The notes beneath the pieces are model-generated. The model searched no databases. It was given only the letters and a program-made list of their open reading frames with translations, and was not told where the DNA came from. Shown here piece after piece: positions 1-6,889 of a stretch of DNA of 8,591 bases. Positions within the stretch are counted from its first letter, which is position 1. The number at the start of each line of letters is the position of its first letter. The translations under genes were made by a program, and so were the position numbers. Source of the DNA: Bacteroidales bacterium (GTDB taxonomy: Bacteria > Bacteroidota > Bacteroidia > Bacteroidales > VadinHA17); NCBI GenBank assembly GCA_012514255.1, contig JAAZAP010000341.1:1-8591 (forward strand). Direction: 5' to 3'.

Positions 1-990
1 AATAAGCGGCATGGCCGGCTGCGGCAGCTCCGCCGGGGCCCAGTCGTGCATTGGCAATCCGAGTTCATCAGCCACCACCCGGACGGAGCTAATGGTGGCG
101 TTGGCCTTGCCGTCAACGGAGTAACCTGCAATGTGAGGTGTGGCTATGTCTGCCAGGTCAATCAGCTGCGGGTCGGCAGCCGGCTCTCCCTCCCACACGT
201 CAAGGGCGGCGCCGCGCAGTCTCCCCGACTTAAGTGCTTCACGCAGCGCGAGATTGTCTACCACCTCGCCGCGCGATGAATTGATGATGATTTTCTGCCT
301 GCCAAGCCGCGAAAGGATATCCCGGTCTACCAGGTGGAATGTTTTGTCATCACCATCGTGGGTGAGGGGAACATGAAATGTAATGATATCACAATCTGTC
401 AATAATGTACGTAGTGAGTGGAACTCAGTTCCACCCCTGCCTGCCTCAGTATACAAATCTGTGCCGTGGTTCTCAGTTCCACCCCTGCCTGCCTCCGAAT
501 TCAAGGCTGTTGTCTGTGTTTCTGCACCTTCTTCGCGTCTCTGCCGGGGCGGGTCATTCAGCAGAACCTTCATGCCAATGGCGCTTGCCGCCCTTGCCAC
601 CTTTGATCCGACGTTGCCGACACCTACTATGCCAAGCGTCATGGAGCCGGGGTCAAACGAGTGCTTTTGCGCCAGGAAGAAGAGGAGGGAGGTGATGTAC
701 TGCATCACGGAGCCGGAGTTGCACCCCGGCGCGTTTGCCCATTTTATGCCATTCTGCTCCAGCCAGCCAGTGTCGATATGATCAAATCCTATTGTGGCCG
801 AGGCAACTATCCTTACGCTGCTTCCGTCCAGGAGGGAGGCATCGCATCTGGTCCGTGTCCGCACAATAAGCGCATCTGCATCTGATACCATACGGGCATC
901 GATGCTGCGACCGGGTGCATAAACCACATCAGCCCACCTCTCGAAGGCGCCCCTGATGAAGGGTATCTTTTCGTCTATGACAATCTTCAT
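1..990 (-). CDS. pdxB: 4-phosphoerythronate dehydrogenase (PdxB), C-terminus cut by window edge, with in-frame repeat insertion
   Basis: NAD-dependent D-2-hydroxyacid dehydrogenase that oxidises 4-phospho-D-erythronate in pyridoxal phosphate synthesis; cytosolic. My translation is open for 330 codons from the ATG at 990 to base 1, with no stop, so the C-terminal part (the family's dimerisation region) lies outside. Seen: N-terminus MKIVIDEKIPF, NAPGCNS at residues 86-92, the nucleotide-binding GIVGVGNVG at 120-128, NDPPR at 145-149, and the family's Arg-Glu-His catalytic set at R240 (SSRGEVVDN), E269 (WEGEP) and H286 (TPHIAGY). Oddity: between NDPPR and the F-x-SL stretch there are about 40 residues where the E. 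coli protein, as I recall it, has about 8. The extra length is two 16-residue units sharing EAGRGGTE. The frame and active site are intact, so it may still work. It starts 4 bases after the LarA-like stop, so it is probably co-transcribed. The family call is firm; the substrate is inferred. Confidence 0.85.
   Translation of the reverse strand, partial: MKIVIDEKIPFIRGAFERWADVVYAPGRSIDARMVSDADALIVRTRTRCDASLLDGSSVRIVASATIGFDHIDTGWLEQNGIKWANAPGCNSGSVMQYITSLLFFLAQKHSFDPGSMTLGIVGVGNVGSKVARAASAIGMKVLLNDPPRQRREEGAETQTTALNSEAGRGGTENHGTDLYTEAGRGGTEFHSLRTLLTDCDIITFHVPLTHDGDDKTFHLVDRDILSRLGRQKIIINSSRGEVVDNLALREALKSGRLRGAALDVWEGEPAADPQLIDLADIATPHIAGYSVDGKANATISSVRVVADELGLPMHDWAPAELPQPAMPLI
415..510 (-). 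repeat. two-unit 48-base tandem repeat inside pdxB
   Basis: Bases 415-462 and 463-510 align as two adjacent 48-base units, 38 of 48 positions identical by my count. The identical core is 24 bases (424-447 and 472-495); the flanks have diverged. In the pdxB frame the units read as 16 residues each, 161-176 and 177-192, sharing T-x-L-x-x-EAGRGGTE-x-H. Together they equal the roughly 32 residues by which this loop exceeds ordinary PdxB, so the element was gained without breaking the frame. The exact insertion boundaries are not resolved. Confidence 0.9.
418..434. repeat. perfect 17-base palindrome at the edge of the pdxB repeat
   Basis: GTGGAACT and AGTTCCAC are exact inverted arms around one central base. 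The equivalent site in the other unit (466-482) is degenerate: two bases of the left arm are changed, leaving GTGG..CT paired with AG..CCAC. The palindrome overlaps the first 11 bases of the 24-base repeat core, so the repeated unit looks like a palindromic element rather than simple slippage of a random tract. Confidence 0.85.
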
Positions 991-994
991 AATT

Positions 995-2263
995 CTATTC
1001 CTGTTTTGCCGCCTTCCAGAGCCCTGTAGCGGGATTGGAGATATAATAAAACTCTTCGCCGTCAGCGGTGGTGTGGAAACCAGTCCTGAGGCCCCGCGGA
1101 TCATAACGCTTCATGAGCAGCGCAAGGTCTCCAAACCTGTAGCCAACAGACTCAACTTCTTCCCGGCTGAGGTGGCCGGCGGCATAGGTCACCCTGAAAC
1201 GGTTTTCGGGCGAGCCATGGATGAGATGGGCCGCAGCGCTGAGGTTTTCCTTCAGGTCGTTGTTGGCCTCGGTGAATGCAAGTATCTCCGGGGTGGTCCG
1301 GTAACCGTATTTCCGGATAAGCCTGTCAATGGCCGGGTCTTCACCGAAGGTCCTGACGCCGGGGGCAAGCACCACCAGTTCGCCGTCATCGGCAATCATC
1401 ATGCGGGTGCGGTAGATGCTCTTGTTGCCGAGCCATGTGCTTTTAAACTCCTCCGGATCGAGCCATACCACCACCTTTTTCAGCCTGTGCGGCATGGTGG
1501 TGAAGTTGAGCCTGTGCGAGAGTGCGGCAGCCTGCCTGAAACATTCAATGTCATCACCGGCAAAGAGGCCTCTTATTTTCAGCTGGCCTTGCGCATCAGG
1601 CGCCACAACTGTCAGTATATACAACAGCGGCAATCGCTGGGCGGCTATCTCAGAAGCTTTGTTCAGCACTGCCCTGACCGGGTTGTCAGCCGTACCCAGG
1701 ATGTTTTCAATACCTTGCACCGCCCCGATGAAATGGCTCTTATTGATAGCCTCGCTGCCGCCGCAGCCCACGAATACGTTCTTGTTGTAGTTGGCCATGC
1801 CGGTCACCTCATGCGGCACCACCTGGCCAACGGAGATTATCAGGTCATGGCCACCTGATGACAGGAGACGGTTAACCTGCACCGGGTAGTCAAAGTTGAG
1901 GCGTCCGCCTGTCACCGATGACACGAATGATGCAGGCACCCTCCCAAGTTCCTCTATGTCTGTTCGCCAGCGATGCTCCCTGAAGAGTGTGTGTGGGGTT
2001 CCTCCGAACATCCTTGAAAGCTCGGCGGCCTCCATGGGCATATGGGTGCCAAGGGCCGGGAGGATGTCAGTGATCCTTTCACCCAGCTGTTCCCAGAGCA
2101 GTTCGGTAATCACCCCCGCGCCCGAGTGCGCCCTGGTAATGTCAGGAGGCAGTATCAGCATCCGCTTCCTTCCGCTGAAGTTGCCAAGGATAGATTCAAG
2201 TGCGGCTCTGATCTTATCCCTGTTAAAGCCGCTGTCGGGTCTGTATTCGGAATAATGTATCAT
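995..2263 (-). CDS. LarA-family nickel-pincer hydroxyacid racemase/epimerase, possible D-gluconate/D-mannonate 2-epimerase
   Basis: A 422-residue LarA-superfamily protein (DUF2088 type), predicted cytosolic. LarA enzymes invert the C2 hydroxyl of 2-hydroxyacids using a lysine-tethered nickel-pincer nucleotide. Visible motifs: PDITR at 40-44 (D41, R44), GTHMPM at 72-77 with H74, PHEVTG from 150 with H151, K161, and H177 in NKSHFIG. The H151-K161-H177 spacing of 10 and 16 matches His174, Lys184 and His200 of Lactobacillus plantarum LarA as I recall it, that is the general base, the cofactor lysine and the nickel-ligand histidine. The gene lies 63 bases after the mannonate oxidoreductase and 4 bases before pdxB. 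Superfamily members include D-gluconate 2-epimerase, whose products are D-gluconate and D-mannonate, so mannonate is an attractive substrate here. That specificity is inference; a lactate or other hydroxyacid racemase remains possible. Cofactor synthesis genes (larB, larC, larE) are not in the window. Confidence 0.88.
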   Translation of the reverse strand: MIHYSEYRPDSGFNRDKIRAALESILGNFSGRKRMLILPPDITRAHSGAGVITELLWEQLGERITDILPALGTHMPMEAAELSRMFGGTPHTLFREHRWRTDIEELGRVPASFVSSVTGGRLNFDYPVQVNRLLSSGGHDLIISVGQVVPHEVTGMANYNKNVFVGCGGSEAINKSHFIGAVQGIENILGTADNPVRAVLNKASEIAAQRLPLLYILTVVAPDAQGQLKIRGLFAGDDIECFRQAAALSHRLNFTTMPHRLKKVVVWLDPEEFKSTWLGNKSIYRTRMMIADDGELVVLAPGVRTFGEDPAIDRLIRKYGYRTTPEILAFTEANNDLKENLSAAAHLIHGSPENRFRVTYAAGHLSREEVESVGYRFGDLALLMKRYDPRGLRTGFHTTADGEEFYYISNPATGLWKAAKQE

Positions 2264-2326
2264 ACTGTTAACTTCAACAGAATTGCAGACTTTTTGTTAA
2301 TAAAAGAAACAGTTACTCAAGAATCT

Positions 2327-3172
2327 CTAGACTCCACTGAAGGCACCAAAACCTCCGTCGACAGGTATCACCACCCCGGTGACGAACGATGAGGTATCGG
2401 AAAGCAGATAGAGCATTGTACCGACGAGTTCTTCCGGTACCGCATAGCGTCCCATTGGTGTGGCAGATATTATCTTTCTGCCTCTGGGAGTCATATCTCC
2501 GGTCTGCTCGTCTGTCAGCAGAAACCGGTTCTGATTGGTAAGCAGGAATCCGGGTGCGATGGCGTTGACCCTTACTCCAGCGGGTGCGAAGTGGACAGCG
2601 AGCCACTGCGTGAAGTTGTTAATGGCCGCTTTTGCAGCGGAATAAGCGGGAATTTTTGTGAGGGGCCTGTAGGCGTTCATTGATGATATATTAAGGATTA
2701 CGCCACTCCCTTTTCTGACCATGTCTTCTGCCAGAATCATTGTTGGCAGTACCGTACCCTTGAAGTTAAGGTCAAATACCCCGTCAAATCCTTCAATATC
2801 GAGTTCGAAGAAGGTGCCGGCCAGATCCCTGTCAATGCCAATAATCTCTTTTTTTGTGGTTGCTGAGGCTTTGTTACCCCCGGCGCAGTTGATAAGGATA
2901 TCGAGTGATCCGAATCTTTGCCTTATCTGGTCACGTGCTCTGATGAGCGAATCCCTGTCGGTGACGTCAGCTCCCACACTGACAGCTTGCCCGCAGTCAG
3001 ACCGGGCAGTCAGTTCCTCTGCTGTCGCGGCACCTCTCTCCGGTTTGACATCCAGGATAATAACTGTCACTCCGGCACTGCAAAGTCCCTTCACGAGAGT
3101 CATCCCTATGACCCCGCTGCCGCCGGTAATAGCGGCAATCTTACCTTTCAGATCACTGAAATCATTCATCAT
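2327..3172 (-). CDS. SDR-family D-mannonate oxidoreductase (fructuronate reductase)
   Basis: Classical short-chain dehydrogenase of 281 residues, cytosolic. From the context it probably reduces D-fructuronate to D-mannonate with NADH. Seen: nucleotide-binding TGGSGVIG at 16-23, D41 at the end of the second strand (typical of NAD rather than NADP preference), NCAGG at 95-99, serines at 163-164, and the catalytic YSAAK at 177-181, then PGF at 208-210. The C-terminal VDGGF is also typical. I chose the ATG at 3172, 10 bases after the transporter stop; a TTG at 3190 would overlap the transporter and add six residues, and the ATG at 3169 is equally possible. This is not the long-chain polyol dehydrogenase type of E. 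coli UxuB but a functional equivalent found in Bacteroidota and Thermotoga uronate loci. Without the neighbours it could only be called an SDR, for example a gluconate 5-dehydrogenase-like enzyme. Confidence 0.85.
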   Translation of the reverse strand: MMNDFSDLKGKIAAITGGSGVIGMTLVKGLCSAGVTVIILDVKPERGAATAEELTARSDCGQAVSVGADVTDRDSLIRARDQIRQRFGSLDILINCAGGNKASATTKKEIIGIDRDLAGTFFELDIEGFDGVFDLNFKGTVLPTMILAEDMVRKGSGVILNISSMNAYRPLTKIPAYSAAKAAINNFTQWLAVHFAPAGVRVNAIAPGFLLTNQNRFLLTDEQTGDMTPRGRKIISATPMGRYAVPEELVGTMLYLLSDTSSFVTGVVIPVDGGFGAFSGV

Positions 3173-3182
3173 CGTATTAATT

Positions 3183-4709
3183 CTAGTCAATTATGGGTTT
3201 GTATTTCGGAACGAGCATCTTCATCACTATCCAACCTATGAGATATGCGACGGCACATATGCAGAAGACGATAAAATAGCCAGCTCTTATTCCCTCGAAT
3301 CCGAAGAACTTCATGGGGCCGGTGAGGTACTGGGCACCGTCGGCAAGCAGGTCCTTGGTCATGACTGCAGACTGACCGTCGACCATGGTTGTTCCGGATG
3401 CGAAGTCAAACAATGCCCCGGAGCCCTTGTTGATGATGAAAGCTCCGATACCGCCCGCCATTCCGCCTATTCCGGTAATTGTGGCAATAGTCGATTTCGG
3501 GAACATGTCACCGATGGTGGAAAAGAGATTGGCAGACCAGGCTTGGTGTGCGGCTCCGGCTATACCGATAATTATTATCGGGAACCAGTAGGATGTGTGT
3601 CCCAGCGGCTGGGCCAGCAGTGCCAGCAGCGGGAAGAAAGCGAAGATCAGCATGGCGCGCATACGGCCGGCATATGGATTCATACCCTGTTTGTCAACAA
3701 AGTATTTAGGCAACCAACCCCCAATGATAGAGAGCATTACAATTGCGTATAGCACGAATATCAGAGTCTTTGCCATTGTGGTATCGGAGGTCAGTCCGTA
3801 GACGTCACTCAGGTAAGCGGGTGTCCAGAAAAGATAAAACCACCATACTCCGTCAGTCATGAATTTACCGAAGGCGAAAGCCCAAGTCTGACGGTATTTG
3901 AATGTTTGCAGGAAGGGAATCTTCTTTTCCTGTTTGGCTACGTTATTGTTTGCCTTTGTCTCCGCGATAGCATCCTGGTAGATGTAATCTAGCTCCGCTT
4001 TGTTTACCAGAGGGTGTTCATGAGGCTTTTTGTACATGAAGATCCAGAATCCCATCCAGATGAAACCAATTGCGCCGATGACAATGAATGCCATTTCCCA
4101 GCCGTATTTTGCTGCAATGACCGGTACGGTTATGGGTGCTATCAGGGCGCCTACCTGTGCCCCGGAATTAAATATGCTTGTTGAGAAGGCACGGTCTTTC
4201 TTGGGGAAGAACTCTGCTGTTGTCTTGATTGCAGCGGGGAAGTTACCCGCCTCCCCGAGAGCCAGTACAAAACGGGCAAATATGAAGAGAGTGACACTTA
4301 CTGAAGTCACTAGCCCAATGTCATCCACAGTGCCGATTATCATGCGTGCCTCCTCAAAACCGACGAACCATTTCCCGGCAGTGATGCCTGAGGTTGCTAT
4401 CCCGCAGAATGCGTGAAGCACAGCACCTGCAGACCATATGCCTATTGCCCAGAGGAATCCCTTTTTGGTGTCAATCCAGTCAACAAACCTTCCTGCAAAA
4501 AGCAGGCAGACTGCATAAAAAATCGAGAAAAGACCGGTGATGGTTCCGTAATCATTGTTGGTCCAGTGAAATTCGGGCGCAATGAAATCCTTCCAGGTAA
4601 GTGACAGTACCTGTCGGTCCATGTAGTTGATTGCAACTGAAAAGAACAACAATGAGGTGATGACCCACCGGTAGTTTGTCATCCCGGTTACTGAAGTTTT
4701 TGAAGACAT
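3183..4709 (-). CDS. exuT: hexuronate transporter, MFS anion:cation symporter family (ExuT-like)
   Basis: Inner-membrane importer of D-galacturonate and/or D-glucuronate, 508 residues with about twelve hydrophobic segments. The family signature NYMDRQ is at 28-33 after the first membrane segment. RFVLALGEAGNFPAA (146-160), followed by the FFPKKDRA loop (167-174), closely matches ExuT and related sugar-acid transporters; the central cytoplasmic loop (about 228-272) is charged. It is longer than E. coli ExuT (roughly 430-470 residues): an extra stretch lies near 105-140 before the fourth membrane segment, and another near 436-470 before the last. I recall the first also in other Bacteroidota hexuronate transporters, so it may be lineage-typical. 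The ATG at 4709 is used; Met10 is an alternative. A 65-base gap separates it from the aldolase, and its stop lies 10 bases before the SDR start. The exact uronate transported is not readable from sequence. Confidence 0.88.
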   Translation of the reverse strand: MSSKTSVTGMTNYRWVITSLLFFSVAINYMDRQVLSLTWKDFIAPEFHWTNNDYGTITGLFSIFYAVCLLFAGRFVDWIDTKKGFLWAIGIWSAGAVLHAFCGIATSGITAGKWFVGFEEARMIIGTVDDIGLVTSVSVTLFIFARFVLALGEAGNFPAAIKTTAEFFPKKDRAFSTSIFNSGAQVGALIAPITVPVIAAKYGWEMAFIVIGAIGFIWMGFWIFMYKKPHEHPLVNKAELDYIYQDAIAETKANNNVAKQEKKIPFLQTFKYRQTWAFAFGKFMTDGVWWFYLFWTPAYLSDVYGLTSDTTMAKTLIFVLYAIVMLSIIGGWLPKYFVDKQGMNPYAGRMRAMLIFAFFPLLALLAQPLGHTSYWFPIIIIGIAGAAHQAWSANLFSTIGDMFPKSTIATITGIGGMAGGIGAFIINKGSGALFDFASGTTMVDGQSAVMTKDLLADGAQYLTGPMKFFGFEGIRAGYFIVFCICAVAYLIGWIVMKMLVPKYKPIID

Positions 4710-4774
4710 AATGATAATCTAAAGGGTGTATACCATTGTTCGTTTTCGCGGTCAGGACTTCCTGCCTGATCCGA

Positions 4775-5455
4775 TCAGTTACGGGTTGTCCGCAGCTTAC
4801 TGATCAGGTCGAGTGTGTCTCGCACCATATTCTCCAGGGTTTTCCAGTCACCTGCGTTAATTATTTTATCAGTCACCAGCGCCGAACCCATACCTACGCA
4901 TGTTACACCAGCCCCGAACCATTTGCCAAGATTTTCTTCCGTCGGATCCACTCCCCCGGTGGGCATGATGCTTGTCCAGGGGCAGGGGCCTTTGACGGCT
5001 TTGACGAATGATGGTCCCCCAACGGCAGAGCCCGGAAAAATTTTCACTATTTCTGCACCCAGTTCCTCAGCCTGTGAAATCTCGGTCACAGTTCCGCATC
5101 CGGGTATCCAGAGCACTTTTCTCCTGTTGCAGATCCTGGCCACCTCGGGATTCAGAGACGGGGAAACGATAAAGTCAGCACCCATCTGCATGAAAATAGC
5201 AGCCGTGGGGGCGTCAGGAACTGATCCGGCACCAATCATCAGGTCTGGTAACTCCCTGATTGCCCATTTCCTTACATCGGCAAAGACCTCATGGGCGAAG
5301 TAGCCCCTGTTGGTAAACTCAAATACCTTTGCGCCGCCTTCATAGCATGAAGCAATTACTTTTTTACATACCTCCGGATCAGGATGGAAGAAGAGAGGGA
5401 CGAGACCCGTCTCTTCCATTGCCAGTACTGCATTGATTTTTCTGAATGATGACAT
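4775..5455 (-). CDS. eda: 2-keto-3-deoxy-6-phosphogluconate aldolase (KDPG/KHG aldolase)
   Basis: Class I aldolase that splits KDPG into pyruvate and glyceraldehyde 3-phosphate, the last step of hexuronate catabolism and of the Entner-Doudoroff route; cytosolic. At 226 residues it is close to the usual length (about 210-220) and is a single TIM-barrel domain. Seen: FEFTNRG at 45-51 with catalytic Glu46, IGAGSV at 74-79, IPGCGTVTEI at 117-126, VKIFPGS at 137-143 with Schiff-base Lys138, and the phosphate-binding MPTGGVDPTEENL at 164-176. It starts 16 bases after the uxaC stop, consistent with an operon. Some members of this family also act on 4-hydroxy-2-oxoglutarate or on 2-keto-3-deoxy-6-phosphogalactonate; the neighbouring uronate genes favour KDPG. 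Confidence 0.92.
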   Translation of the reverse strand: MSSFRKINAVLAMEETGLVPLFFHPDPEVCKKVIASCYEGGAKVFEFTNRGYFAHEVFADVRKWAIRELPDLMIGAGSVPDAPTAAIFMQMGADFIVSPSLNPEVARICNRRKVLWIPGCGTVTEISQAEELGAEIVKIFPGSAVGGPSFVKAVKGPCPWTSIMPTGGVDPTEENLGKWFGAGVTCVGMGSALVTDKIINAGDWKTLENMVRDTLDLISKLRTTRN

Positions 5456-5471
5456 AATTCAATAACAATTT

Positions 5472-6878
5472 TTAGAATTTGAAATAGTATTTTGCGTTGT
5501 AGTAGGAGATCATCTCGACCATTTTTCCTAACGTGCCGAGTTCAGATTCAGGGAGTTTACCTTTCTCTACATCTTCTCCCAGTATGTTGCAGAGAATTCT
5601 ACGGAAGTATTCATGCCTGGGGTATGAGACAAAGCTGCGCGAGTCGGTGAGCATCCCAACGAACCTGCTGAGAAGACCCATGAGCGAGAGGGCATTAAGC
5701 TGGTTGATCATGCCAGTCTCCTGGTCAAGGAACCACCAACCGGCCCCCAGCTGGATCTTACCCGGGATCGAACCGTCCTGAAAGTTGCCGATCATGGTGG
5801 CTATCAGCTCATTGTCCCTCGGATTGAGGTTGTAGAGAATCGTTTTGGCCAGGTTGCCTCCTGCATCCAGCCTGTCAAGGAATTTTGAAAGTGTTCTGGC
5901 AACCTTGAAGTCGCCAATGGAGTCGTATCCGGTATCTGGGCCTAACTGCGCTAACATCCGGCTGTTGTTGTTGCGGATGGCGCCGTAGTGAAACTGCTGT
6001 ACCCATCCTCTCTCGCTGTCCATTATTGCCAGCTCATACAGCATGGCAGACTTGAACTTTGATATCTCACCGTTTTCCAGGCGTGATCCGGAGAGCACCT
6101 TCCGGAGGATATACCCCACCTCTTTTTCAGTGTAGTCATCGGCATGGAACTGTTCGATGCCATGGTCACTGATGACGCATCCCGCTTCAGCGAAGTAAGC
6201 GTGCCTGACGCGCAGGGCTTCTATTAGTGAAGCAAATCCCTTGATCTCAGTCCCCGATGTTTCTTCCAGTTTATTAATATATTCTATGAATTTTGCCGGA
6301 TCTTCAGGTGACATGGCCCTGTCCGGTCGCCATGCGGGCAGGACTCTGATCTCAAAGCCCTGATTTTTTATTGTTTTGTGATGCTCCAGGCTGTCGATGG
6401 GGTCATCGGTGGTGCATACCACCTCAACATTGAATTTCTTCATCAGTCCGCGTGCAGTATATCCTGGTTGCTGAAGAAGGGCTGTGCATTCTTCCCATAT
6501 CTCAGCAGCCGAATCAGGGTTCAGAAGCCTGCCCACGCCGAAGACCCTCTTCAGCTCGAGGTGGGTCCATGCATAGAGCGGATTGCGCATGGTCATTGGC
6601 ACAGTCTCTGCCCATCTGTCATATTTTTCTCGGAAAGTGGTATCCTTTCCTGTTATGTATTTCTCACTTATACCGTTGGTGCGCATCGCACGCCACTTAT
6701 AATGGTCGCCCTCAAGCCAGAGCTGACCGAGGTCCTCGAAGCGCCTGTCTGTGGCAATGGCTTCGGGACTGAGGTGGCAGTGGTAGTCAATTATGGGAAA
6801 TCCTTCCGAATGTTCGTGATAGAGCTGGCGGGCTGACTCACTCTGGAGCAGGAAGTCATCGTTTATATACTCTTTCAT
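5472..6878 (-). CDS. uxaC: uronate isomerase (glucuronate/galacturonate isomerase)
   Basis: Converts D-glucuronate to D-fructuronate and D-galacturonate to D-tagaturonate, the first intracellular step; cytosolic, amidohydrolase superfamily. From the ATG at 6878 it has 468 residues, matching E. coli UxaC (about 470). Seen: metal-site motif DYHCHL at 31-36 (H33, H35), TTDDP at 156-160, SDHGIEQF at 237-244, QFHYGA at 295-300, GAGWWF at 378-383, TDSRSF at 411-416 and the family-typical YPRHEYFRR at 419-427. The frame stays open upstream to an ATG at 6947, but those 23 residues overlap uxaE and look unlike the family N-terminus, so I rejected that start. The chosen start lies 11 bases after the uxaE stop. 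There is no clear Shine-Dalgarno sequence, as is common in Bacteroidota. Confidence 0.95.
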   Translation of the reverse strand: MKEYINDDFLLQSESARQLYHEHSEGFPIIDYHCHLSPEAIATDRRFEDLGQLWLEGDHYKWRAMRTNGISEKYITGKDTTFREKYDRWAETVPMTMRNPLYAWTHLELKRVFGVGRLLNPDSAAEIWEECTALLQQPGYTARGLMKKFNVEVVCTTDDPIDSLEHHKTIKNQGFEIRVLPAWRPDRAMSPEDPAKFIEYINKLEETSGTEIKGFASLIEALRVRHAYFAEAGCVISDHGIEQFHADDYTEKEVGYILRKVLSGSRLENGEISKFKSAMLYELAIMDSERGWVQQFHYGAIRNNNSRMLAQLGPDTGYDSIGDFKVARTLSKFLDRLDAGGNLAKTILYNLNPRDNELIATMIGNFQDGSIPGKIQLGAGWWFLDQETGMINQLNALSLMGLLSRFVGMLTDSRSFVSYPRHEYFRRILCNILGEDVEKGKLPESELGTLGKMVEMISYYNAKYYFKF

Positions 6879-6889
6879 GGGAAGATTTT

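Noticed and set aside
421..510. Frameshift or disrupted gene in the pdxB region
   Set aside because: Translation across the repeat stays in frame and both flanks match PdxB, so the gene is interrupted by extra residues but not broken.
956..1858. A 300-codon plus-strand open frame opposite the LarA-like gene
   Set aside because: It is the antisense shadow of a gene whose motifs are clear on the minus strand; the translation resembles no protein family.
2265..2280. Small inverted repeat CTGTT/AACAG just before the LarA-like start
   Set aside because: A five-pair AT-rich stem next to a start codon is easily found by chance, and it has neither the strength nor the T run of a terminator.
3173..3190. 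TTG start for the SDR gene at 3190
   Set aside because: It would overlap the transporter stop, while the ATG at 3172 lies just before the conserved SDR N-terminus.
2721..3752. A 343-codon plus-strand open frame across the SDR and transporter genes
   Set aside because: It runs antisense through two well-supported genes and has no recognisable domain.
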